Shown: one piece after another, positions 44,944-54,128 of the stretch | How the letters are laid out: every line of letters begins with the position of its first letter | Numbering within the stretch: position 1 is the stretch's first letter | Made by a program: the position numbers and the translations under genes | The notes under the pieces: model-generated | What the model was told of the DNA's origin: nothing | What the model saw: the letters and a program-made list of their open reading frames with translations, nothing else | Database searches by the model: none | Source: Gammaproteobacteria bacterium | Lineage (GTDB): Bacteria; Pseudomonadota; Gammaproteobacteria; Xanthomonadales; Wenzhouxiangellaceae | DNA length: 64,000 bases | Direction: 5' to 3' | Assembly (NCBI GenBank): GCA_021772975.1 | Contig: JAJFKY010000014.1 | Location: 1-64,000 of the forward strand

Positions 44944-45342
44944 CTGGCTGGAGCAGCAGTAAAATTTATCCCTTTGTCCACAGTGAAAACGCTGGCTAAG
45001 TTGAGCAGCGGTTTCTGGCATCTTGTCTCCTACATGGAGATATAGGCTGGGATAAAATCCCAGCTATGACACCGCCCGATAACCTGGAATATTCGAGCCA
45101 AAACCCGGCCACATCTGCCGGGATTACGCGCAGCGCACTGGACCAGCACGATTATGAAAGTCATTGCCCATACAAATCATTGCCTGTTAAAGCAATTGAT
45201 AAACACCCGAAAAACCTAATCCCGACATTCCGCGACCTTTTTCGCCACTCCGGCATCTATTTAATAACCACAAAGCCATTCGAGCGGTATTTTGAGCGCA
45301 GAGCCATTATCAACTGAGCAGACCGAGCAGCAGGAGCGGGAC
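44944..45342. other. Leader/promoter region of the ECF sigma operon
   Basis: About 400 bp without a supported gene. A hairpin (GCTGGGA, loop TAAAA, TCCCAGC) lies at 45046-45064 and may end transcription of the propeller gene. The sigma-operon promoter should lie to its right; no ECF-type -35/-10 pair could be assigned. An 83-codon frame at 45066-45317 has no domain or ribosome site. Confidence 0.4.
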
Positions 45343-45960
45343 ATGATTTTTCAGGCTCAAGTTGGTGATCAGGCAGCCATGCAGTGGTTGTATCAGGCTT
45401 ATATCCAGCGTGTTTACAGCCTGGCTTACCGGTTGCTGTGCCATCAGGCGGATGCCCAGGATGTGATGCAGGATGCCTTCGTGAAGTGTTTTAAGTGTCT
45501 GCATCAATACCGTGGAGATGCGCCGTTCTGGAGTTGGCTGCGGCAGATCGTGAGCACCACGGCGCTGATGCATATGCGCGGCAATAAGCGGCGTGGCGCG
45601 CAGCTGGGGGTTGATGAGGTGGTGGGGGAACCCGCCCTGGTCAGTCCGCAGCGGGCCGGCCATGCTGCCGCCCAGGCGGAGCTGGAGGCAGCCTTAAGCT
45701 GCCTGCCGGATCTGAGCCGGATGGTGGTGTGGCTGTATCATGTGGAAGGCCATACCCATGCCGAAATTGCCCAATCACTCGGGCGGTCGGTGAGTTTCTC
45801 CAAATCCCGCCTGGCGCGCGCCCAGGTCCAGTTGCGCCAGATACTGAATGCCGAGCCGCTGATTGATGGCCGTGCGTCAACAGCAGCCAGAACCACCCCT
45901 GACCGAAGCACTGTTAATCCGGGCGGTGCAAGCGGCGTATTGTTCGAGGCAAATCAATGA
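45343..45960 (+). CDS. ECF-type RNA polymerase sigma factor
   Basis: The 205-residue protein has sigma-70 region 2 (LYQAYIQRVYSLAYRLL, then DAQDVMQDAFVKCFKCL and FWSWLRQIVST) and region 4 (LSCLPDLSRMVVWLYHVEG, HTHAEIAQSLGRSVSFSKSR). The linker and the C-terminal tail are Ala-rich. It is coupled to the next gene by an ATGA overlap, the usual layout for a sigma factor and its anti-sigma. AGGAG stands 6 bp before the ATG at 45343; an in-frame TTG at 45292 is less likely. Confidence 0.88.
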   Translation: MIFQAQVGDQAAMQWLYQAYIQRVYSLAYRLLCHQADAQDVMQDAFVKCFKCLHQYRGDAPFWSWLRQIVSTTALMHMRGNKRRGAQLGVDEVVGEPALVSPQRAGHAAAQAELEAALSCLPDLSRMVVWLYHVEGHTHAEIAQSLGRSVSFSKSRLARAQVQLRQILNAEPLIDGRASTAARTTPDRSTVNPGGASGVLFEANQ

Positions 45961-46613
45961 ACAAAGCTTTATCAGAACAACTGAATGATTTTATGCACAG
46001 CGCTGACGAACTGCAGTCGCAGCGTGCCCTGCGCGCAGCCCTGCGCGCCTTGCCAGCGGTTGATGCCCCGTCGGGCGAGCCTGGCTGGCAGCAGATTCAG
46101 AACCGCTTGTCGGCTAGCCAGGACAAGCATCAGAACAGCTCGCGGTATCGCACCGGCTGGTTGCGCAGGGAGGAATGGATGGGGCTTGCCGCGGTATTGA
46201 TCCTGACGGTATTGGTGATGTTTTCCCGTCCGGTGGCTGAGCAGGGGCTGGGTGAAGAGCAGCTGGCCGGGCAGCAGCATGAGTTACAGGAATGGGTGGC
46301 CCATTCCCAGCAATTGGAAAATCATCTGCGGATGCTGCGCCAACTGGATTCCAGTCAGGTGATATCGGGCCAGCAGGCGATTACTGTCGATGAGCTGGAA
46401 CGCATGATCGGTCTGGTTGACCTGCAATTGGCTGCTGCTGAAATAGCCCGGGGACAGGCAGGCGGCGATCCATTGTTTGTGTATGAGAGCACCGGCTTAT
46501 GGCAACAGCGGGTGCTGCTGCTCAGTGAACTGCTGGCCAATGAGTTTGGCGAAAGCGTCTCCGTTATAGCCGAAGATGCCGTGTTTGCGGAAACCGCCAG
46601 TCAACAGATTTAG
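45957..46613 (+). CDS. Putative membrane anti-sigma factor
   Basis: The 218-residue product has a cytoplasmic N-terminus (about 1-74) rich in Ala, Gln and Arg, one transmembrane helix (GLAAVLILTVLVMFSR, near 78-93) and a helical periplasmic domain of about 120 residues with heptad pattern (QQHELQEWVAHSQQLENHLRML). That topology and the overlap with the sigma gene argue for an anti-sigma factor that holds the sigma factor at the membrane. No zinc-binding HxxxCxxC motif is present. Downstream lies a PDZ protein. Confidence 0.7.
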   Translation: MNKALSEQLNDFMHSADELQSQRALRAALRALPAVDAPSGEPGWQQIQNRLSASQDKHQNSSRYRTGWLRREEWMGLAAVLILTVLVMFSRPVAEQGLGEEQLAGQQHELQEWVAHSQQLENHLRMLRQLDSSQVISGQQAITVDELERMIGLVDLQLAAAEIARGQAGGDPLFVYESTGLWQQRVLLLSELLANEFGESVSVIAEDAVFAETASQQI

Positions 46614-46692
46614 CACCAGTGTACCGGCATCAGCCGGACACCGCCATGAACTTATTGAACATATTGAACATATTGAAGTTGAGGATAAAGCT

Positions 46693-48042
46693 ATGAAAAC
46701 CATGATGACATTGCTGCTGGGTTTGCTGTTGATCAGCGCTTCGGCCGGTTTATCGGCACAGGATACTGAACAGCAGGATCAGCAGCAGTTGCGAGCGGTG
46801 CAGCAGCTTGAGGCGGTGCGCATGGAGCAGGCCCGGCAGCTTCACGAGCAGGCCAGGGTCAGGCACGAACACACGCGTCAGCAGGCACGACCAGCAGCGG
46901 TGGTAAGCGTACAGAATGCGGAAGTTGTGCGTGAGCGTGCGGTGCGCGACCGCAGAGAATACCAGCTGGCCCGTCAGGAATTGCAGGAGGCTGCCCGCAA
47001 AGTGGCGGAAATATCAGCGCAAATCAGTCCCGCGCGTGGTTATGCTTTCCGGTTTTTAACCGATGCCAACCGTGCCATGCTGGGGGTCAGCATTTCTCAT
47101 GATGATGATATATCCGGGGTCAGGATTAATTCAGTCAGCCCTGGCGGCCCGGCTGAACAGGCTGGCCTGCAGGCCAACGACGTGTTGTTGGCGATCAATG
47201 CCGTGCGTCTGGATGATGATGAGCTGGACAGCCCCGCCGAGACCGTGTTTGAAGTGATGTCAGAGTTGGAACCTGGTGAGGAAGTTACGCTGGAGTATGC
47301 ACGTGATGGCGCCATTGCCAACGCAACGGTGATGGCCGAGCGCCGGCCGCCGCATGCGTTTGCCCCGCTGGCGCCGATGGCGCCGCTACCGCCAGGCGTG
47401 CCGTCGTTCGGTCAGCATTCACGCCGACTGGTGCATGCCTTGCACGGCGGATTTTCCGGCGGTTTGGAACTGGTCAGCCTGAATCCTGATCTGGGTCGCT
47501 ACTTCGGCACCAGTGAAGGCCTGTTGGTGGTCAGTGTTCCGGAAGACTTTCCCGCCGAAGTGCGCGGTGGTGACGTGCTGTTGTCTATTGATGGTCGGGA
47601 ACCGGCTGATCCACAGCATGCATTCCGTATTCTGCGCTCCTACCAAACCGGAGAAAACGTGACCCTGGATATACTGCGTGACCACGATCAGCTGAGTATC
47701 AGTTTTGCGGTGCCGGAAAACGATGACCCGCTGCACAGCCTGAGCATGCTCAAGGGACGGGACGCCTTCCAGGTTCTGGGTGGCTTGAAGGACCTTGATC
47801 TGGACAATATCCGGATCAAAGGTTTACAGGGGTTACAGAATCTGAATCTCGAAGATATGCAAAGCCTGCATATTCTGAAAGGTCTGCCTGAAGCATTGCA
47901 GAATGATTTTGAAATATTAATGGAAGACGGCTTTATCAACGGCTTTCATTTTGAATTCAGCACCGATGATGAAGTATCGCCGACGCCACAGAGCGAGTTG
48001 GAGCGGGTTGAACAAAAGCTTGAACAGGAGTCGATTATCTAA
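46693..48042 (+). CDS. Exported protein with two PDZ domains and a coiled coil
   Basis: The 449-residue product has a signal peptide (LLLGLLLISASAGLSAQ) and a Gln/Arg/Glu coiled coil (about 25-110). PDZ1 (about 125-215) includes LGVSISHDDDISGV and SPGGPAEQAGLQANDVLLAI. A Pro-rich linker leads to PDZ2 (about 270-350: EGLLVVSVPEDFPAEVRGGDVLLSI). A C-terminal stretch has leucine-rich repeat-like steps (GLKDLDLDNI, GLQGLQNLNLEDM). No protease triad or trypsin fold is present. It follows the anti-sigma gene by 79 bp, so it probably senses unfolded or peptide ligands and relays this to the anti-sigma protein. ATG 46693 is chosen because the signal peptide starts there. Confidence 0.75.
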   Translation: MKTMMTLLLGLLLISASAGLSAQDTEQQDQQQLRAVQQLEAVRMEQARQLHEQARVRHEHTRQQARPAAVVSVQNAEVVRERAVRDRREYQLARQELQEAARKVAEISAQISPARGYAFRFLTDANRAMLGVSISHDDDISGVRINSVSPGGPAEQAGLQANDVLLAINAVRLDDDELDSPAETVFEVMSELEPGEEVTLEYARDGAIANATVMAERRPPHAFAPLAPMAPLPPGVPSFGQHSRRLVHALHGGFSGGLELVSLNPDLGRYFGTSEGLLVVSVPEDFPAEVRGGDVLLSIDGREPADPQHAFRILRSYQTGENVTLDILRDHDQLSISFAVPENDDPLHSLSMLKGRDAFQVLGGLKDLDLDNIRIKGLQGLQNLNLEDMQSLHILKGLPEALQNDFEILMEDGFINGFHFEFSTDDEVSPTPQSELERVEQKLEQESII

Positions 48043-48338
48043 GCACAGTGCAAGCCCAAGCAGTGTTTATCTGAGCGGGACCAGTCTGGCCCCATTCGGT
48101 CATTATTTAGCCTGGGTAAGAAGTTGGAGCGCAATTTGCGGACATCGGGCCTGGAATCAGCAGGTGGGTGAGGCTTTGGGGGTATCAGCTGCCGGGCCAA
48201 CGGACCCCGATGGCTGACTCAATGCAGCATGCTTCGGGTGTCTGGCAGCCTGTGTTAGCGGGCATTTTCAGGTAACATGCTGGTTTTGCCCGCCGGACTG
48301 TCCTGGTCCGGCGTTATGAAGCTATTTAAGGAGTCATG

Positions 48339-48842
48339 ATGAGCGATTTAAGCGCAGTGATGGAAACCAGCAAAGGCCCGATTAACCTCAAGCTACATGC
48401 GGATAAAACACCATTAACGGTGGCTAACTTCTGTAATCTGGTGGAAAAAGGTTTTTACGACAATCTGAGTTTTCACCGTGTGATCCCTAATTTTATGATC
48501 CAGGGTGGTTGTCCCAGCGGCACCGGAACGGGCAACCCGGGTTACCGCTTTGAAGATGAGATTGACCCGGGTCTGAGGCATGATAAACCGGGAAAACTAT
48601 CCATGGCCAATGCCGGTCCCGGTACCAACGGCAGTCAGTTTTTCATCACCCATGAGGCAACCCCGTGGCTGGACGGCAAGCACACGGTGTTTGGAGAAGT
48701 GGTCAGCCAGGCCGATCAGGATGTGGTCAACAAAATCGTTCAAGGCGATTCGATTGATAGTGTGAGCATCAACGGTGATACCCAGAGCGTCTACGCCAAG
48801 GTTCAGGACCGGGTGGACGAATGGAATAAGACACTGGACTAA
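48339..48842 (+). CDS. ppiB: Cyclophilin-type peptidyl-prolyl isomerase
   Basis: The 167-residue cytoplasmic cyclophilin catalyses cis-trans isomerisation of prolyl bonds. Active-site motifs are [13 protein letters not shown] (with the catalytic Arg), [19 protein letters not shown], and [12 protein letters not shown]. There is no signal peptide, so it is the PpiB rather than the PpiA type. Two adjacent ATG codons follow AAGGAG; the second (48339) is better spaced. Confidence 0.93.
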   Translation: MSDLSAVMETSKGPINLKLHADKTPLTVANFCNLVEKGFYDNLSFHRVIPNFMIQGGCPSGTGTGNPGYRFEDEIDPGLRHDKPGKLSMANAGPGTNGSQFFITHEATPWLDGKHTVFGEVVSQADQDVVNKIVQGDSIDSVSINGDTQSVYAKVQDRVDEWNKTLD

Positions 48843-48907
48843 CAAACCTCTGATTATAGGGCTGTCTGACAGCTAGCATAATCAGTTTACTGTTTACGGA
48901 GACCGGG

Positions 48908-49324
48908 ATGACAACGGAAACACTAACCGGCAGTTGCCTGTGTGGCGCGGTGGCCTATGAAGTCAAAGGCGAACCTGCGAAATTTTATCATTGCCATTGT
49001 CAACGCTGCCGCAAGGCCAGTGGCACCGGGCATTGCAGCAACATCATCATACCCGAAGCAGATAGCATTACCTGGACCCGCGGGCAGGACCAATTGACGC
49101 GTTATAAGGTGCCTGAAGCTATTCGCTTTTCGACCTGTTTCTGTAACACTTGTGGCAGCCTGATGCCGCGGGAAATACCGGGTGGCAAGATGGTGATTAT
49201 TCCAGCCGGTTCGCTGGATTCGCAACCCGCTATCAAGCCACAGGCACGGATATTCTGGGATTCACGCAGCGACTGGTCCTGCAGTGAAGCCCAGGTGCCG
49301 GTGTTTGCCGAATACCCGGACTAG
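48908..49324 (+). CDS. GFA-domain protein (glutathione-dependent formaldehyde-activating type)
   Basis: The 138-residue protein has the zinc-binding GFA fold: CLCGAVAYEVKG with CxCG near the N-terminus, then FYHCHCQRCRKASGTGH, and FCNTCGSLMP near the C-terminus. All cysteine pairs that bind the two zinc ions are present. Members of this large family do not all act on S-hydroxymethylglutathione, so the substrate is open. It begins at the ATG at 48908 and has no operon partner. Confidence 0.87.
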   Translation: MTTETLTGSCLCGAVAYEVKGEPAKFYHCHCQRCRKASGTGHCSNIIIPEADSITWTRGQDQLTRYKVPEAIRFSTCFCNTCGSLMPREIPGGKMVIIPAGSLDSQPAIKPQARIFWDSRSDWSCSEAQVPVFAEYPD

Positions 49325-49350
49325 CACCATTGGTTATGCCCGCTGGCTTA

Positions 49351-50589
49351 TTACGGGTATTTTTTAACTGTGCGTGGAAATGAAATCCCGAGCAGCATTA
49401 ATAGCGCTGCCATAATCAGCATGCCAGAAATACCAAGGCCGGGGACGGGCGAAGCTGGCGGAATGTTCAGACCGTCATAACGAAACACGGTAATGCCGTT
49501 GAATCCGCCAAAGTATATCAACGCCTGATCAGCGTTTATCGCAAGTGCCGCATCTCCGTTAGGGCGAAAGGGCAGGTTATTGACGATGGCATCTTCCAGT
49601 AATACCGCTTCATTGGCTTCGGTCAACCGGTACACTCTAAACGGATTGGCAGCAATAAAAAGCCGATCCTGATCAAACAGCAGCATGTTATCTGCTCTGG
49701 CACCGTTGGTTCCGAAGGTGACTAAAGCGATTGTAAAATCCGATAAATCACCGCTGTCAAGGTTGACGGAAAAAATAGACAGCGCGGGTGAAGGCGGGTC
49801 CCCGGTGAAGACGCTGGGCACAAATACCTGGCTGCTGTCCAGGGAGAACAACGGTGTCTGAGATTGAATAAAAGGACTTTGACCGGTTGGCCCCGCTCTG
49901 GATAATCTGCCATCCGCCATTCGATTAAACAAAATAAACTCTGTAAAGATGATGATATTGAGTGAGCTGACGCGGCGCTCAGCGATATATATAAAATTCT
50001 CGTTTGGGCTGAGGAATAAAGTGGCTGCCTGTTCAGCGTACATTAGCGTTTGCTGCAGCGATAATGTGCCGTCAGCGCTGGCTATCGTAAATACTCAAAC
50101 GGTATAGTTTGGTGTTTGTCCCGTCGTGCTGGTTATCAGGTACAGGTTCAGATTGTCCAGGCTGAGCACAAAAGTAATGATGTCCTGATCGGGAGGCAAT
50201 TGAGAGCTGTCTGCGTCGATCAGTGTCAGGCTTCCGCTAACCATGTCTCTGCTATACAGCGCCAGACCATCGGAGCCAAAGCCGCCGGCATAGAAAAACT
50301 GTCCATTGGCGCTCAAGTGTATAGTGGTATTTGGCGCGTCTGATGCCAGTCCGGTAACTTCGCTGTCGATACTGACAAGACTGCCGGTGTTCTGATCAAT
50401 CGAAAAGGCGCCGATCAGTGCTTCAGTGCCGCTGACGGTATACAGATGTTGTCCGTCATTGCTGATTTCGAAGCTGCTGACGTCTGAGCTTGCCGGCTGC
50501 TCGCCAATGAACTCTGCCGCGGTCAGTACCTGTGCTGAACCTGATGCTGATACCAGCGCGCATAGCAATAATAAAAGTAACCGCATCAA
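49351..50589 (-). pseudogene. Exported beta-propeller protein split by an in-frame TGA
   Basis: Two open stretches in the same frame, 50095-50589 (signal peptide LLLLLLCALVSASGSAQ plus strands) and 49351-50043, are separated by a TGA at 50095-50097. The 17 codons between them read on sensibly (VFTIASADGTLSLQQTL), and strand-turn units such as GQHLYTVSGTEALIGAFSID and FFYAGGFGSDGLALYSRD continue after the stop. The whole would be about 410 residues: a seven-bladed lactonase-like propeller with a C-terminal hydrophobic helix and RTVKK tail resembling a sorting signal (PGLGISGMLIMAALL). TGA probably replaced a TGG (Trp) codon. A base-call error is possible. Confidence 0.72.
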
Positions 50590-50826
50590 TACCCTTGGGG
50601 TTGGAGTAAAAGTGTGTTGAGAAAAGACAAGAATTAATAATATATTATGTGGGGTTTAGTAAAAGCTGGCACTTGCATTATTGCATATCCATTTAAAGTT
50701 GCGGTTATTAAAATGTAATCTTTCTATCGGCTGGTCATGATTGTGAGCAGATCAGAGAAGCTTTAGTGTTTTTATAAGCGTGCCGGACTGAATTTTGTTA
50801 GCCGGCCATCGTTTTATAGCGGTAAA

Positions 50827-50857
50827 AGCCAGCATGCAGTAATACTGCATGCTGGCT
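50827..50857 (-). terminator. Perfect 15-bp hairpin after the DoxX gene
   Basis: AGCCAGCATGCAGTA, one central base, TACTGCATGCTGGCT. On the minus strand it is followed by TTTTACC and lies about 15 bp beyond the stop of the 50871-51263 gene, fitting a terminator. The unusually perfect palindrome could also bind a dimeric protein. Confidence 0.65.
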
Positions 50858-50870
50858 GACCATTAATGGG

Positions 50871-51263
50871 TTAGCGTTTATCAACCGCCCACGCACCCGG
50901 GCCATTGGCAACCACATACAGCATGCCGCCCATCACCGCCAGATTCTTGAGGAAGCCGGACATCTGGTTGATGTCCGCCCAGACGGGGTGGAAAAATATG
51001 TTGATGGGGATAATCAGCAGGAAAATAGCCCACGCCGCCAGGCGGGTCTTAAAGCCTAACAGCAGCATTAAACCACCCCCGGCCTCGATCAATATGGTCA
51101 GGGCGGCCAGCACATCGGGTAGTGGCAGACCCTTGCTGGCTATTGCGCCCGAGGTGGCGCTGAAACCACCGCCGATAAAACCAAAGGCTTTATCAAAACC
51201 GTAAATAACAAAAATCAGCGCCAGTAAAATCCGACCGATGGCCTGTGTTTTTGAGTGATGCAT
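50871..51263 (-). CDS. DoxX-family membrane protein, copy 1
   Basis: The 130-residue protein has four helices and the DoxX pattern: LLALIFVIYGFDKAFGF, then LPLPDVLAALTILIEAGGGL and LAAWAIFLLIIPINIFFH. DoxX-like proteins are small inner membrane proteins, some linked to redox or sulphur metabolism, most with unknown activity. GGGAG precedes the ATG at 51263. A second DoxX gene lies at 54125. Confidence 0.82.
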   Translation of the reverse strand: MHHSKTQAIGRILLALIFVIYGFDKAFGFIGGGFSATSGAIASKGLPLPDVLAALTILIEAGGGLMLLLGFKTRLAAWAIFLLIIPINIFFHPVWADINQMSGFLKNLAVMGGMLYVVANGPGAWAVDKR

Positions 51264-51472
51264 AGCTTATCTCCCGGTAATTATGTGAATGATTATAGTT
51301 TCAGGCAGAGTCAATATTGATGATCAGAATAACTGGTCAATCATCAATTGGGGTAACCACAGGTGACTTCGTGATCAGCTTGGTTAACAATAGGCGGGTC
51401 ATGGTCAGGACTATAGCAAAAACCCGTGCTTTCAGCACATCATGGTCGCCCCAACGTAAGGATGTAGATTAA

Positions 51473-52906
51473 ATGCTATTGCCTGATTCTGCTGAACGTC
51501 TGGAACTGCTGCAACAGACCGGAAAGCTTATCGACGAGTATTATCAGCAGCTGGAAACACTGCCGGTGGCGCCCAAGGTGCGCTCCAGTGAGATCAGGCA
51601 ATTTCTGCAGGACTATGATTTTGAGCAATCGCATGATCTCAAGCAGGTGCTGGATACCACCTATCGGGCGTTACGCGACTGGGGCATGAAAGTAGCGCAT
51701 CCAGGCTATTACGGTTTGTTCAACCCGGCGCCCAGCTACGCGGGCGTGCTGGCCGATTTGCTGGCCGCGGCGCTCAATCCGCAGGCCGGCGCCTGGCACC
51801 ACCAGCCGTTTGGGGTGGAAATGGAGCGGCATGTGATCAAGTATTTCGCCGGCCGTTTTGGTTTGCCGGTGGAAACCGCGTATGGCAATTTCACCACCGG
51901 CGGTTCGGAAGCCAATTCCACCGGTGTACTGCTGGCGCTGACCCGTCAATTGCCAGAATTTACCCGCCGGGGCCTGCGGGCCGCGGCAGGGCAGCCGGTG
52001 TTTTACTGCTCTGAAGAATTTCATCATTCATTTGAAAAAATTGCCCACAGTTGCGGGCTGGGACGTGACGCGGTGCGGACCATTGCCACGGACAGTGATT
52101 TTCGCATGATTGTGAGTCAACTGGAGCAGGCCATCAACCGGGATCGTGAACTGGGACACCTGCCGTTTATGGTGGTGGCAACCGCCGGCACCACTAACGC
52201 CGGGATTATTGATCCGCTGGCCGAGATTGCGGCAGTCTGCCGGCAGCAACAACTACATCTGCACGTGGACGCCGCGTGGGGCGGGGCGGTGATATTGTCA
52301 GATAAGCTAAAAAGCTGTCTGGCAGGTATTGAGCATGCCGATACGATTACCTTTGATGCGCATAAACTGCTGTCGGTGCCTATGGCTGCCGGTTTATTGA
52401 TCAGCCGCGAAGCACGCTGGCTGGCGGATACGTTCCATGTGGAAACCGCCTATGTGCCGGAAAGCAGTGAAGTAGGCATGGACAATTACCGGCTCAGCCT
52501 GCAGTTTTCCCGTCGCTTGATCGGTCTCAAGTTGTTTATGACGCTGGCCAGTGCCGGACGGCAGGGCTATGCCGAAACTATCGAACACCAGGTCGCCATG
52601 GCGGAATATCTGGCCGGCCGGCTGGTTCAGCATGACTGGCGGCTGGCGATTGCGCCCTCGCTGGCGATTGTGTGCTTCGCGGATCAGCAGGCCGGGGCCT
52701 TAGCGTCCGAGCAGCTGGCGGCACATCAGGCCGCCATCGTTGCCGCGGTGGTGGATTCAGGCCGGGCCTGGATTTCAGTCACGCGGATTGCCGGCCAGCC
52801 GGTGATCCGGGTCTGCGTGACCAGTTATCTGACCCGGCGACGGCATGTGGATGAACTGCTGCAACTGCTGAATCAGGCACGTGCCGGGCTGGCAGTGCAA
52901 GGCTGA
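51473..52906 (+). CDS. PLP-dependent group II amino acid decarboxylase-like protein
   Basis: The 477-residue protein is a fold-type I, pyridoxal-phosphate enzyme of the aromatic amino acid/glutamate decarboxylase group. HVDAAWGGAVILSDKL holds the Asp that contacts the pyridine nitrogen, and the lysine that carries the cofactor is in TFDAHKLLSVPMAAG. The N-terminal PGYYGLFNPAPSYAGVLADLL and GNFTTGGSEANSTGVLLAL match the aromatic-L-amino-acid decarboxylase type. The likely products are amines from tyrosine, tryptophan or a related acid, or tyrosine-type phenylacetaldehyde chemistry; not resolvable by eye. AAGGA precedes the ATG. Confidence 0.83.
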   Translation: MLLPDSAERLELLQQTGKLIDEYYQQLETLPVAPKVRSSEIRQFLQDYDFEQSHDLKQVLDTTYRALRDWGMKVAHPGYYGLFNPAPSYAGVLADLLAAALNPQAGAWHHQPFGVEMERHVIKYFAGRFGLPVETAYGNFTTGGSEANSTGVLLALTRQLPEFTRRGLRAAAGQPVFYCSEEFHHSFEKIAHSCGLGRDAVRTIATDSDFRMIVSQLEQAINRDRELGHLPFMVVATAGTTNAGIIDPLAEIAAVCRQQQLHLHVDAAWGGAVILSDKLKSCLAGIEHADTITFDAHKLLSVPMAAGLLISREARWLADTFHVETAYVPESSEVGMDNYRLSLQFSRRLIGLKLFMTLASAGRQGYAETIEHQVAMAEYLAGRLVQHDWRLAIAPSLAIVCFADQQAGALASEQLAAHQAAIVAAVVDSGRAWISVTRIAGQPVIRVCVTSYLTRRRHVDELLQLLNQARAGLAVQG

Positions 52907-52931
52907 GCCGAGCCCAACCTCTTCCTGATCG

Positions 52932-54128
52932 TCAAAGCTGACTGAAAACCATGTCCCAGAAAGCGGTCGTCAATTGACTGGCGGTACTGTCTTCGGCGTT
53001 CAGCAACAGAGCAAAGCCGATCTTGTGTTGACGGGAAAAAGCGATGTCGGCTCGAAATCCGGATACCCAGCCGCCGTGGTAGATCAATTCCTCCTCACCC
53101 CAGCGATACACCCGCCAGCCTAAACCGTAATGGGCGTCGGTCAGGTGATCGCGCCAGAATTTACGCCGCAAAGCGTTTTTGGTGCTGAGCCGAGGGGCGG
53201 TTACGCTGTCGATAACCGTGTCCGAAATGACGTCGGGATTGGCGCCCAGCTGGGCCTGCAGCCAACGGGCCATATCCAGGATGCTGGCATTGACTCCGGC
53301 CGCCGGGGTAATCCGATAGTAAGTCGGCAACACCGGCACTTCCGCCCAGCGTGAGCCGCGCTTGCGGTGTGGCCGGGCATACCCTTCACTGCTTTGCAGG
53401 GCACTCAACCCGACCGAAGCAGTGCGCATATTCAATGGCGTAAAAATCTGTGTATCCAGGTTGTCCGCATAACTGGACTGGCTGACGGACTGGATAGCGG
53501 GTTCGATCAGACTGAACGCCACGTTCTGGTAGGTGTAGCAGCTGCTGGGTGCGCACACCGGCCTTAACTCCGCGAACTTGGGCAGAATCTGCTCGACCGG
53601 TTGACCTGCTTCAATCAGATGGTCATAGGCATGCCCGACGATGCCGGTGCTTTGGCCCAGCAGGTCCTCCAGGGTGATGCGCTGCGTATTACCATTAATC
53701 CGAAAATCCGGAGAATAGCGATTGGCCGGGTCCTGCCAGCTTAATTTGCCCTGTTCCACCAGCAGCGCGGTCAATTCGGCCGCGAAGGTTTTGGAGACCG
53801 AAGCCAGACGGAAGACCGTGTTGGCGGTGACCGGCTGGCCGTTCTTGACAGCGGTTGTGCCGGCGGTTCCCAGGCCGGCAATCGCGGCCGGTGTGACAAT
53901 CACATAGGCGCCGCCGGGAATTCTGGCGGCCTGCAGAGTGGTGTGAAAATATTTTTCAAAGTCGCGGCCCAGTTGCCGGTCAAACACCGGCGCTGCAGCG
54001 GGTGCCTTAGTGACCAGCAGCGGAGCGGCTGAATCAGCGCACAGTTGAGCGGCTGCGGTCCAGCACAGGCAGCCGCACAACAAACGGGTGATAGATTTTA
54101 AATCAGTGGGCATTCTGGACAGGCTCAT
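52932..54128 (-). CDS. Exported class C beta-lactamase-family serine hydrolase
   Basis: The 398-residue product has a signal peptide (LLCGCLCWTAAAQLCA) and the PF00144 fold with its three motifs: SVSK (nucleophile serine and lysine, in FRLASVSKTFAAEL), YQN for the Tyr-x-Asn motif, and HGG replacing KTG (IYHGGWVSGFRA). Families with HGG are mostly esterases or D-amino peptidases, not antibiotic hydrolases. It overlaps the second DoxX gene by the ATGA of its proposed start (ATG at 54128), implying coupled translation; ATG 54113 is an alternative. Confidence 0.82.
   Translation of the reverse strand: MSLSRMPTDLKSITRLLCGCLCWTAAAQLCADSAAPLLVTKAPAAAPVFDRQLGRDFEKYFHTTLQAARIPGGAYVIVTPAAIAGLGTAGTTAVKNGQPVTANTVFRLASVSKTFAAELTALLVEQGKLSWQDPANRYSPDFRINGNTQRITLEDLLGQSTGIVGHAYDHLIEAGQPVEQILPKFAELRPVCAPSSCYTYQNVAFSLIEPAIQSVSQSSYADNLDTQIFTPLNMRTASVGLSALQSSEGYARPHRKRGSRWAEVPVLPTYYRITPAAGVNASILDMARWLQAQLGANPDVISDTVIDSVTAPRLSTKNALRRKFWRDHLTDAHYGLGWRVYRWGEEELIYHGGWVSGFRADIAFSRQHKIGFALLLNAEDSTASQLTTAFWDMVFSQL

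Noticed and set aside
45066-45317. Small 83-codon frame ahead of the sigma factor gene
   Set aside because: It has no ribosome site or domain and overlaps the probable promoter region of the sigma operon.
50095-50097. Selenocysteine at the in-frame TGA
   Set aside because: Propellers of this type are not known selenoproteins, and no SECIS-like hairpin was seen just after the codon; a Trp-to-stop change is simpler.
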